From: Acidobacteriaceae bacterium
GTDB lineage: Bacteria; Acidobacteriota; Terriglobia; Terriglobales; Acidobacteriaceae
Assembly (NCBI GenBank): GCA_003139975.1
Contig: PLHN01000356.1
Span: forward strand, 1-8,222
Length of the DNA: 8,222 nt
Direction of reading: 5' to 3'
Shown: positions 1 through 7,432 of the stretch, piece by piece
Layout: the number at the start of each line of letters is the position of its first letter
Position numbering within the stretch: the stretch's first letter is position 1
Made by a program: the position numbers and the translations under genes
The notes under the pieces: generated by a model
What the model was told of the DNA's origin: nothing
The model's database searches: none
What the model saw: the letters and a program-made list of their open reading frames with translations, nothing else

Positions 1-1973
1 GCAATCTTGGCCAGATCGGCGAGAGTTAGCGCGACGCCGTCTTTGTCGCCCATTTCCTTGTAACCCGGAATCGCGTCCGAAAGCCCACGTGCCGCTTCCG
101 TCAGATTCCCGCGATCCAGAGAAATATCGCCCAGGTTGCCAGACGCTGTTGTCACGCCCTCGAGATCGCCGATCTGACGAAAGACCTGGATCGCTTCCCG
201 GTACATCGCTTCGGCACGATCCAAGTCGCCCTGTTCATAGTAGAGGATGGCGAAATCGTTCGTGGTGCGAGCTGCGTTGTCGCGATCGCCAACTGCTGTG
301 TACTTCTTTCGAGCATTGTCGCAGTCTTGGGTGGTGGAATCGCCATCGCCGATCTGACAGAGAATTCCGTATTCTCGTGCGACGAACAGTTGCAAACCCT
401 GAGCGTTCCCCTTTCCGATGGCGCGCCGGGCGGCGGCCCTCGCCTTTACGACATCGTTATTGACCCAGGAACGCGCCTCGATATAGTCGATCCGTGGATC
501 GTCCCTCGAAGGAAGCGGAAGATTCCGAAGAACCTCCACTGTGTGCAACGCATCGTCGGGACTCACCCATCGTTGTTCGTTTGCGAGTCGAAGACCGTAG
601 TCCAAATTGTCCGGGAACTGGGTGAACAGTTGCCGATACGCATCGATGGCTCGGGTATGATCTTGGATCGTGGCATAGTACTGACCGTCAATCAACAGAC
701 GATCTTCCGGCCCCAAATGCGCGGAAAGAGCGCGTGCCCGCTCGATTTCAGCGCGTGCCTTCGTCGCGTAGCCCAGATGACTCCATGCATCGGCCAAAGC
801 GGCGTGCGCGAGCGGATAGCCGGGGTCGGCGGCGACGGCTTTCGTCAGCAAATCGCGGGCGTGTCCATAGTCGAACGCCCATAACCGCTCTTGGCCCTCC
901 GTATAAAGCCGTACTGCCTCCTGATTGGATGGAAGAGCGGCCCTCGCCTGAAGGCTGGCTTGCGCCGAGGCCGAACTTACTCCCAAGCTTTGCCGAAGCG
1001 CCTGACCGGCCTGGGTGGCCAGTTCAAACAGGTTCCCCTCGCTGCCGGTGAATGATCTCTCCGCGATCGTCTCGCCGCGAACTGTATCCTGCACCCGCAC
1101 ATCCAGCCGGATGCGTCGATCCCCATTGCCGGGCAGAGCCGTGTAGGAACCGAGGACGACCACATCGGCGCCAGAGTTGATATGCAGGCGCTCCAGGGTT
1201 GCTTTCGCCAGACTATCTTCGTCGGCAAGGGGCAGTTCGCGTTTCACGCGGGCAACGTCCTCGCCCGGCACCATCCGCAGGACACCATCGGAGGCCAATT
1301 CGGTATTGACCATTTCGGCAAAGGCCGGCGACAACCAGTTATCTTCCGGATGGCCCGGGAGATTCCGGAAGCCAAGGACTGCGACCGAGCGCCGCGTCCG
1401 GATTGATGGTGCAGAGCCATCGGCCGCCACTTTGCTAGGCGCGCGCCTCCGCAGTGAACGTACACCATAGATCGAAACCCCCACCAAAACGAGCGCCAGG
1501 GAAACAACTGCAACCCAATAGCGGCGGTGATTATCGGAATTGGTCTGCCCGGGGGTTGCACCGTTGCCGGCCGCGACCATCGGTACCTTTGTCTCAGCTG
1601 CTGGCGGCTTTGCCTCAATCGGCGTCTCGGACCCCAAAACCGTGACCGGGGCTACGAAGCGGTATCCGCGCCGCGGAATGGTTTCCACGTAACGCGGTGC
1701 CTCGGCGTCGTCGTTCAGCGCGTCCCGCACTTTTCGGATGGCCACGCCCAGGCTGTTGTCGAACTCGACAAACGTGTTTTCCGGCCACAGGCGTTGCCGG
1801 ACCTCCTCCCGGGTAACAATTTCTCCTGGCCGCTCCATGAGCATCACGAGCAGTCGATAGGGAAGGTCCTGGACCTTCACGCGGATGCCGTTCCGCGCAA
1901 GCGATTCCTCTCCGGTGTTCAGTTCGAACGGACCGAAGCGGTAAAGAGGCCTGCCTGACGGCGCTTCTGCCAA
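1..1973 (-). CDS. Membrane-anchored winged-helix/TPR transcriptional regulator (paralog 1), 3' end outside window
   Basis: The minus strand is open from 1973 to the window edge (657 codons, no in-frame stop). Residues about 10-108 form an OmpR/CadC-type winged-helix DNA-binding domain (starts YRFGPFELN, ends IPRRGYRF). A single hydrophobic segment lies at about 152-172. A TolB/FlgO-like domain begins at RRSVAVLGF (about 194) and includes GADVVVLGSYT (268-278). TPR repeats run from about 353, including YYEQGDLDRAEAMYREAI. By family this should be a one-component, membrane-bound regulator with no receiver domain. I chose TTG at 1973 because GGGGAGG lies 4 bases upstream and the reading aligns with the paralog at 2120-4957. 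The only nearby ATG (2004) reads ATG CCA GGA TAG and stops at once. The missing C-terminus should hold more TPRs. Family call is firm; ligand and target genes are unknown. Confidence 0.88.
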   Translation of the reverse strand, partial: MAEAPSGRPLYRFGPFELNTGEESLARNGIRVKVQDLPYRLLVMLMERPGEIVTREEVRQRLWPENTFVEFDNSLGVAIRKVRDALNDDAEAPRYVETIPRRGYRFVAPVTVLGSETPIEAKPPAAETKVPMVAAGNGATPGQTNSDNHRRYWVAVVSLALVLVGVSIYGVRSLRRRAPSKVAADGSAPSIRTRRSVAVLGFRNLPGHPEDNWLSPAFAEMVNTELASDGVLRMVPGEDVARVKRELPLADEDSLAKATLERLHINSGADVVVLGSYTALPGNGDRRIRLDVRVQDTVRGETIAERSFTGSEGNLFELATQAGQALRQSLGVSSASAQASLQARAALPSNQEAVRLYTEGQERLWAFDYGHARDLLTKAVAADPGYPLAHAALADAWSHLGYATKARAEIERARALSAHLGPEDRLLIDGQYYATIQDHTRAIDAYRQLFTQFPDNLDYGLRLANEQRWVSPDDALHTVEVLRNLPLPSRDDPRIDYIEARSWVNNDVVKARAAARRAIGKGNAQGLQLFVAREYGILCQIGDGDSTTQDCDNARKKYTAVGDRDNAARTTNDFAILYYEQGDLDRAEAMYREAIQVFRQIGDLEGVTTASGNLGDISLDRGNLTEAARGLSDAIPGYKEMGDKDGVALTLADLAKI

Positions 1974-2119
1974 CCAACCTCCCCAAGGGCGACTATCCTG
2001 GCATGGCAACTGAGCTTCGGCGTCTGACCATTTACACAAAACGAGTTATTGGTCAGTTTGCACCAGAACCCTTTTGCCGTCCTTTGCACGCATTTCTGCC
2101 AGAGTCAGATATCTAAGCT
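1974..2119 (-). promoter_or_regulatory. Leader and probable promoter region of regulator paralog 1
   Basis: This gap between the tandem regulators holds the candidate promoter for the downstream one. On the minus strand CTGACC is followed 16 bases later by TAAATG, a weak -35/-10 pair about 60-80 bases before the TTG start. Both elements fall within the dyad at 2024-2056. A three-codon ORF (ATG CCA GGA TAG, 2004-1993) sits 19 bases upstream of the proposed TTG start. I see no convincing intrinsic terminator for the upstream regulator, so read-through between the two genes is possible. Confidence 0.35.
2024..2056. promoter_or_regulatory. Interrupted dyad CTGACCA-N19-TGGTCAG, possible operator
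   Basis: There is a perfect 7-bp inverted repeat, with arms at 2024-2030 and 2050-2056 and centres 26 bp apart (about 2.5 helical turns). It overlaps the weak promoter of regulator paralog 1, which would suit autoregulation or control by the neighbouring paralog. The long AT-rich loop and absence of a T tract argue against a terminator. Binding is inferred, not shown. Confidence 0.3.
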
Positions 2120-4957
2120 CTAGCTTGCCCCAGCCATGCTCGTTGCCAGGACAGCGGATGCGCTGTTTGCGATTTCGATGTAACCTCGGGTCCGACATGA
2201 TTCGGCGAGTTTGGTGAGGCGAGACTGCGCGGACTCGGACGGCCGGCGGACCTCGATTTCCAACAACGCAAGTTGCGCCTTCGCGGCAGCTTCGAAGTAT
2301 CCTTTCCTGTAGGCGTCGGCGATTCGCAGCCGAAGGCTGGTTAGATCGGTAGCAAGCTGAGCTGCGGAACCCTTTCCACCCGCCGCATCGATCTGCGACC
2401 GCACGGCCGAGAGATCCAGGAGAAACTGGTAGTCAGGGGCGTTCCTTGCCGTCTTTGCAGCATCGGTGGCCAGGTTCCTCGCCTCGACGATCTTTCCTTC
2501 GTGGAGAAAAGTACGAGCGAGCGCAATTTGAACGGGTAGAACTTTCCCGGTAGCCTGCTCTGCTTCGAACTCCTTCAGGGCCTGAACCAGAAGGGTCTCG
2601 GCCTCGCCGGCATGCCCTTGGTCCAGAGAAAGTTCCGCTAAGGAATGTTGAAGCTCGGCCACCGTGCCGTTGGCGTTTGACTTGCGGGCTAAGTCCAGAG
2701 CCTCATCGTAGTATTTGCGAGCCTCGCCAGGGTTACCTTGGGCAGCAAAGGTGTCTCCGAGGCTGGAGAGGGCAGATTCCAGCGAGGGAACGTCCCCGAT
2801 CTTGCGTTCCATATCCAAGGACTCTTGGGCATGAGTTTGAGCTTGCTTGAGATCTCCGGACATTTGCTCTAAAGCTGCCACGGCGCTTAGGCTCTCGGCG
2901 ACAGACCCCTCAGTGGACGACGTGCGCGCGACACTCAGACTTTCATTTGCAATCTTGAGCGCTCCGGCAAGGTCGCCGCTTTTCGAGCGGACGCTCGCAA
3001 TGTTTTCCATTGCAGTACTCAGGTTCGAGATTTCTCCCAGTTCGCGGTCGGCTCTTTCAACTTCTTCGTAGAGTTTGCCGGCCTTGGCAAAGTCCCCCTG
3101 TGTCTCATATATCAGGGCCATGTTGTTCGAGACTGCGGCGGGACCGTGGCGGTCTCCGACCGCACGCATAAACCCAATGGCTTCGTCGTAATTCTTTAGA
3201 GCTTCCGCATATTGAGATTGTTCGCTAAGGCGATCGGCAATCTGCCACGAGGTCAGAGCAGCTTGGTACCGGTCGCCAGCCTTCAGGAACACGTTCTTTG
3301 CTTCCTGGCACGCCAGCAGCGCTTCCTCCGGATGACCGGCCCATCCCAAGCCGCGGCACTCTTCCATGCGAGCTCGCGCATAGGTGAGATCGAGACCGAG
3401 AGACTGCGCCTTACGTGCAGCCGTCTGCGCCAATTCGATCGACCGGTTTCGGTCTGCGGAAGCTGTCATTCGCGCATCCCACAAATCAATGCGCGGATCG
3501 GATGACGCTGGGGATGGGAGTTGTCGCAGGCGGTGAATCGACTCTCGCGCGGCCGCTGTCTCGCCACCGATCCACTCCACCCGAGCCAGCCGGAAGCCAT
3601 AGTCCAGGGTATCGGGGAAGAGTGCATACAAACTGCGATAAATGGGCATTGCCTTCTTCCAGTCGGATTGGGTCTCGTAGTAGAAGCCTTCGATCATCAA
3701 CCTCTCTTGCTCGGGCAACGGCGCCGATCCGTCAAGTGCGCGCTTGGCCTCCTCCATTGCGTTTTTGTCATCTCCGAGAAAACTCAGGGCATTGGCGAGA
3801 GCCCAATGCGCCATCGGGAATTGCGGATCCAGTTTTATTGCCTGCTCGAAAAGATCACGGGCAGTAACCGCATCATAGCTGCGCATCTTCTCCAGACCCA
3901 ACGAATAGAAACGTTCCGCGTCAAGATTGTTGGAGACCGATGCCCGCACGCCGGCAAACTCATGTCCGGTGACCGCAGGTAAAGCCAGGTCCCCCCGCAG
4001 CTTCGAGCCGATCTGGCTCACCAGCGGCAATACCTCCTGTAGCGAAGATGTGCCCGCGGCCTCCGAAAGGACGTGGCCGTTTCGCGAGTCCTGAACTCTG
4101 GCATCGAGCCGCACTTTCTCGGATTTGCCGGCGCCAATCACGGTGTAGGAGCCGGTAACCAGCAGATCCGAGGCCAGGGTTGCACCCAACCGCGATGTTG
4201 TATCTGGCGTGAGTTTGCCGGGAATGGTCCAGTCTGTTCTATGTCCTAAATTCGCTACTTCTTCTCCGGAGACAAGGCGCAATTGGCCGCCAGCCGCGAG
4301 TTCCTTACTTAACATCTCCGATAACGCGGTCGAGAGCCACGCCGAGTCCTTCTGGCCCGACGCATTGTAGAAACCAAGCACGGCGACTGAGCGCCGGGGT
4401 GTCACCGTGGCGGCCGAAGCCGAAGCCGGTTCACCCTTTGGCGTTCTCCCTTTTAGCCGCGGACGAACAAAGGTTACCAGTCCCAGAATCGCAAAGATAA
4501 CGGCGACGCCTAGACCAATCCTGAGAGTGCTGAAAGGTGAGGCCGCGTGTTGGGGTGCTATCGAAGAAAGGGCCGCCGCGCTTGATGAGGTCTGCTTCGG
4601 CTCCTCACCTTCGATGGCGCTGACCGGAGCCAGAAATCGATATCCGCGCCGTGGAATGGTTTCAACGTAACGAGGTGTGTCGGCATCGTCGTTAAGCGCG
4701 TCCCGGACTTTTCGGATAGCTACGCCAAGGCTGTTATCGAATTCAACGAAGGTGTTCTCGGGCCACAAGCGTTGCCGGACTTCTTCTCGGGAGACGATTT
4801 CTCCGGGCCGTTCCAAGAGCATCACGAGCAGTCGATAGGGAAGATCCTGGACTCTCACGCGGGTGCCATTGCGCGCAAGCGACTCCTCTCCGGTGTTCAG
4901 TTCAAACGGACCGAAGCGGTAACGCGGCCCGTTTGGAGCCACTCCTGGCATGCCCAT
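2120..4957 (-). CDS. Membrane-anchored winged-helix/TPR transcriptional regulator (paralog 2), complete
   Basis: This is a 945-residue protein. The winged-helix DNA-binding domain covers residues about 12-112, with acidic and basic motifs typical of OmpR/CadC domains (RQRLWPENTFVEFDNSLGVA, RRGYRF). An Ala/Ser-rich linker follows, then a transmembrane helix at about 145-164. A TolB/FlgO-like domain starts at RRSVAVLGF (188) and includes SDLLVTGSYTV. About 570 residues of TPR repeats follow (about 346-920), several with the 40-residue period seen in kinesin-light-chain-like TPRs. The expected role is a one-component regulator whose C-terminal half senses a protein or envelope signal. ATG 4957 gives the longest frame. 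ATG 4951 is better spaced from the upstream GGGGGA (about 7 bases) and matches the ATGCCAGGA of the neighbouring paralog, so the true product may be 943 residues. It lies 146 bp upstream of paralog 1 and diverges from the peptidase gene. Confidence 0.92.
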   Translation of the reverse strand: MGMPGVAPNGPRYRFGPFELNTGEESLARNGTRVRVQDLPYRLLVMLLERPGEIVSREEVRQRLWPENTFVEFDNSLGVAIRKVRDALNDDADTPRYVETIPRRGYRFLAPVSAIEGEEPKQTSSSAAALSSIAPQHAASPFSTLRIGLGVAVIFAILGLVTFVRPRLKGRTPKGEPASASAATVTPRRSVAVLGFYNASGQKDSAWLSTALSEMLSKELAAGGQLRLVSGEEVANLGHRTDWTIPGKLTPDTTSRLGATLASDLLVTGSYTVIGAGKSEKVRLDARVQDSRNGHVLSEAAGTSSLQEVLPLVSQIGSKLRGDLALPAVTGHEFAGVRASVSNNLDAERFYSLGLEKMRSYDAVTARDLFEQAIKLDPQFPMAHWALANALSFLGDDKNAMEEAKRALDGSAPLPEQERLMIEGFYYETQSDWKKAMPIYRSLYALFPDTLDYGFRLARVEWIGGETAAARESIHRLRQLPSPASSDPRIDLWDARMTASADRNRSIELAQTAARKAQSLGLDLTYARARMEECRGLGWAGHPEEALLACQEAKNVFLKAGDRYQAALTSWQIADRLSEQSQYAEALKNYDEAIGFMRAVGDRHGPAAVSNNMALIYETQGDFAKAGKLYEEVERADRELGEISNLSTAMENIASVRSKSGDLAGALKIANESLSVARTSSTEGSVAESLSAVAALEQMSGDLKQAQTHAQESLDMERKIGDVPSLESALSSLGDTFAAQGNPGEARKYYDEALDLARKSNANGTVAELQHSLAELSLDQGHAGEAETLLVQALKEFEAEQATGKVLPVQIALARTFLHEGKIVEARNLATDAAKTARNAPDYQFLLDLSAVRSQIDAAGGKGSAAQLATDLTSLRLRIADAYRKGYFEAAAKAQLALLEIEVRRPSESAQSRLTKLAESCRTRGYIEIANSASAVLATSMAGAS

Positions 4958-5048
4958 TCCCCCAAGTTGGAAGATGGTAGCACAGCTAGCGACAACCCCA
5001 CTCCAGTTAAGATCGGCCGTAAGTTCATATCGGGCAAGCGCTTTTCAG

Positions 5049-5063
5049 TTAAGGAAGACTTAA
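5049..5063. repeat. Palindrome TTAAG-GAAGA-CTTAA
   Basis: This is a perfect 5-bp inverted repeat around a 5-base centre. It overlaps the second CAGTT repeat. TTAAG also occurs at 5007-5011 and CTTAA at 5149-5153, so the same 5-mer is present four times in the intergenic region. It may be part of the same operator system or simply AT-rich promoter DNA. Confidence 0.3.
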
Positions 5064-5075
5064 ACCCCAGTTTCA

Positions 5076-5102
5076 TTGACCCCGCAAGAAACCTGGTACA
5101 CA
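5076..5102 (+). promoter_or_regulatory. Weak candidate promoter for the glutamic peptidase gene
   Basis: TTGACC (5076-5081) resembles a -35 box. TACACA (5097-5102), preceded by TGG as in an extended -10, follows after a short 15-base spacer. It would leave a leader of about 75 bases before the ATG at 5185. The -10 match is poor, so this is tentative. Confidence 0.22.
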
Positions 5103-5184
5103 GTCTCGCTCGTCGGCCCGCAGTTTCGGTCTGGAAGCAACTAAAGGTCTTAACCCGCCTCCCAGGGGCCACAGGAGAAAACAA

Positions 5185-6354
5185 ATGCAACCCCAGAATT
5201 GCCAAACACTGAGCCGCATGAGCATCGTGATAGCGATCGTGACCTTCTTTGTGGTGAGTTTCTCAATGTTGGCGGTGGCGCAGAGTGAAGACGCCAACGC
5301 CCTTTTTGCCGTCGCTCCCAAACTAGCCACGAGCGTCAACGGCGTCAGTATTTTTGCAGTTCCGCCGAAAGGTTTTAACCCGCTGACCGCAACCAACGAA
5401 GAGATCCTCACTTATGGCTTGCCGCAGCGTCCGGATAAGGACGTCGATGAGAGGGGTTACAGCGTTTGGGAAAGAGCGATGCTCTCATCGACGACCCACG
5501 TCACTGATGTCAGAGCCACGCCCTATTCCAGCCGGGCGATGACACCGACCGGTAAACCCGAGAAAATGGCGGAGAGCGCAGCAACCGCAGTCAGCAGTTT
5601 AAACTGGAGTGGTATCGCAAATACCAATAAGAACACGAAGTGGAACAACAACACTTCCTTTACCCAGGTTGCTTCCGTCTGGAATGTGCCGTTCGCAAGA
5701 GCTCCCTTTGGAGATTGCAGTTTCAGTCCATTGCAGGAGGTGTCTTGGAACGGCATTGACGGCTGGAGCAGCGGCGACGTGGTTCAGGGCGGGAGCGGAT
5801 CCTACTTTACTCCCAGTCTATTTATTCCTTGTGTTGGAGATGCTAACTACTTCGGATGGGTCGAATGGTACCCGAGCTATCCGATCCTTGAACTCATGTG
5901 CGGGAGCAGTCCCTGTCCCGTAAGCTCAGGCGATGATTTTTTTGTGGTCACTTTCGCTTCCCCAGGATTCGCCAACCAGAATGTGTATGTCAATGACCTC
6001 ACCCAAGGGTGGGCTGGAACGACCAATCTTTCGTGGAAGAGCGGGCCGGGTGTTGTGGGAAACAGCGCGGAGTACATCGTTGAGCGTCCCTGCTGTGACT
6101 CCAACGGAAGAAACCAGCCTCTCATCGACTACATGTACGAGTTTTTTGACTTCGCCCACGCAGCTGACGGTAAAGGCACGGAGTTCTATCCGGGCAGTAG
6201 CTCCGCCTCAACCTTAATCATCACCATGGATGCCGACGACGGCACTACTCCAATCTCACACCCACGTTCCTACGGCACAGCAGGGAATGAGGGTAAATAT
6301 GCCATCTGGATGGAGGACTTGAACTGCGCTTACGTCGGCGGGTGCACACCCTAG
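5185..6354 (+). CDS. Secreted glutamic endopeptidase, eqolisin (peptidase G1/A4) family
   Basis: This 389-residue protein is predicted to be an acid-active glutamic protease exported from the cell. Residues 12-32 are a hydrophobic signal segment ending AVA before Q33. A prosegment of about 100 residues follows, with the pattern EEILTYGLPQRPD and a Tyr-x-x-Trp further on. The catalytic domain starts near SLNWSGIA (138-145). It carries VASVWNVP, WNGIDGWSSGDVVQGG with Q201 at the position of the catalytic Gln, YFGWVEWYP (222-230), and SAEYIVE with E296 at the position of the catalytic Glu. The family uses this Gln/Glu pair. AGGAG lies about 7 bases before the ATG, supporting this start over M12. 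Cysteines C178, C216, C239, C244, C303, C304, C381 and C387 suggest disulfides outside the cytoplasm. It is divergent from the regulator gene. The family is best known from fungi, but bacterial members exist. Confidence 0.85.
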   Translation: MQPQNCQTLSRMSIVIAIVTFFVVSFSMLAVAQSEDANALFAVAPKLATSVNGVSIFAVPPKGFNPLTATNEEILTYGLPQRPDKDVDERGYSVWERAMLSSTTHVTDVRATPYSSRAMTPTGKPEKMAESAATAVSSLNWSGIANTNKNTKWNNNTSFTQVASVWNVPFARAPFGDCSFSPLQEVSWNGIDGWSSGDVVQGGSGSYFTPSLFIPCVGDANYFGWVEWYPSYPILELMCGSSPCPVSSGDDFFVVTFASPGFANQNVYVNDLTQGWAGTTNLSWKSGPGVVGNSAEYIVERPCCDSNGRNQPLIDYMYEFFDFAHAADGKGTEFYPGSSSASTLIITMDADDGTTPISHPRSYGTAGNEGKYAIWMEDLNCAYVGGCTP

Positions 6355-6691
6355 CCGAGCTTCTAGTTTCACTCATGAACCAGCTCTTTCTTCCACTCCC
6401 GACACCAAGTGGCAGAACGAGGACCTGACGATTCTGAACAATGGCGGAACCGCCAATGGTATCTCCGGGATCGCCGGCCTCTCGGTGCAAAACCTGCAGT
6501 ACGTGTCTTACGTGGCGAACTGAAGCCTGACTTGCACTCTGGGGAGTCCGCGTATTCGTGCGGCGTGGGCTCATCCGGGTGGTTCGGTCCATGTTGATCC
6601 GAGCCAGCCCGACGCTCCACTTCAGGTTCGGGAAATCGGGACGCAAGATGAATCAGTAGTTAGAGGAATTCAGAATCCAAAGGAGGGTTCC
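6355..6691 (+). other. Gene-free stretch with remnant coding sequence
   Basis: I see no credible intact gene here. One frame is open without a start codon from about 6319 to the TGA at 6521-6523. It reads TKWQNEDLTILNNGGTANG and on to a C-terminus ending QYVSYVAN, and looks like the tail of a former protein. I do not recognise it. From 6524 to 6691 all frames are short or interrupted, and no clear terminator follows the peptidase gene. Confidence 0.5.
6451..6511 (+). repeat. Diverged repeat, copy 1
   Basis: This copy starts CGCCAATGGTATCTCCGGGA and encodes ANGISGIAGLSVQ in the remnant frame. It matches copy 2 (6726-6780) at about 85% over the first 33 bases. The remainder aligns after a 5-base gap and a 3-base gap. 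Both copies can be read as ANGISGxAGxS. Confidence 0.5.
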
Positions 6692-6770
6692 ATGTCCAGC
6701 GGACGGCCGAGTCCAAAGGCCCCAACGCCAACGGTATCTCGGGGATGGCCGGATTCTCAAAACAACCAGT

Positions 6771-6778
<8 letters not shown>
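6692..6778 (+). CDS. Possible 28-residue ORF behind a strong ribosome binding site, probably a gene remnant
   Basis: ATG at 6692 follows AAAGGAGGG with about 5 bases of spacing, one of the best Shine-Dalgarno sequences in the window. The frame reads MSSGRPSPKAPTPTVSRGWP and ends QNNQYV before TGA at 6776. It is Pro/Ser-rich with no hydrophobic segment. I think this is the original translation start of the decayed gene that follows, now closed early by indels, rather than a working small protein. Confidence 0.25.

Positions 6779-6780
<2 letters not shown>
6726..6780 (+). repeat. Diverged repeat, copy 2
   Basis: This is the counterpart of 6451-6511. It starts CGCCAACGGTATCTCGGGGA and encodes ANGISGMAGFS in one frame. 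The 5-base loss near 6758 puts the rest of the copy out of that frame. The copy directly abuts the surface-protein remnant, so it may be part of the same former gene or family. Confidence 0.5.
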
Positions 6781-7348
<568 letters not shown>

Positions 7349-7362
7349 GCCACGAATGGGGA

Positions 7363-7386
7363 CTGCGCTGCGGCGCGGTTCTTCTG
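7363..7386 (+). terminator. Possible weak intrinsic terminator
   Basis: CTGCGC-TGCG-GCGCGG can form a 6-bp GC-rich stem (one T-G pair) with a 4-base loop, followed by TTCTTCT. It lies 15 bases after the stop of the surface-protein remnant and before the next gene. The T tract is interrupted, so this is only a candidate. Confidence 0.3.
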
Positions 7387-7432
7387 CTCGCACACGCCGG
7401 CCATAACAACTTTAACCAGGAGTGGACTGACT

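Larger units (their letters stand above)
5004..5125 (+). promoter_or_regulatory. Four CAGTT direct repeats in helical phase in the divergent intergenic region
   Basis: CAGTT starts at 5004, 5046, 5068 and 5121. The first two are extended to CAGTTAAG, the last two to CAGTTTC. The offsets of 42, 22 and 53 bp are all close to multiples of 10.5, placing the sites on one face of the helix. Chance would give about 0.2 copies per strand in 233 bp. Winged-helix regulators of the OmpR/CadC type usually bind direct repeats, so these are candidate operators for the adjacent regulator, the peptidase, or both. One more CAGTTT occurs at 2054, upstream of paralog 1. Confidence 0.35.

Noticed and set aside
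327..884. Plus-strand open frame of 185 codons antisense to regulator paralog 1
   Set aside because: It is a shadow of the GC-rich minus-strand regulator frame, which is continuously open and reads as winged-helix/TPR protein. No ribosome binding site or recognisable motif is present.
1244..1986. Two minus-strand frames (1615-1986 and 1244-1618) overlapping regulator paralog 1
   Set aside because: Both are out of frame with the conserved regulator reading and are Arg/Pro-rich noise. They do not mean the regulator is frameshifted.
2101..2121. Self-complementary sequence around AGATATCT after the stop of paralog 2, as a terminator
   Set aside because: Outside the 8-base core the pairing is broken and there is no T tract on the minus strand, so it is not convincing.
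3415..3982. Plus-strand open frames of about 150 codons antisense to regulator paralog 2
   Set aside because: Low-complexity shadow translations opposite a complete 945-codon gene.
6359..6392. GAGCT...AGCTC inverted repeat after the peptidase gene as a terminator
   Set aside because: Only a 5-bp stem with a loop of more than 20 bases; too weak.
6245..6646. Minus-strand open frames of 133 and 83 codons over the decayed region
   Set aside because: They overlap the end of the peptidase gene and are Arg/Ser-rich with no recognisable domain or ribosome binding site, so they are probably spurious.
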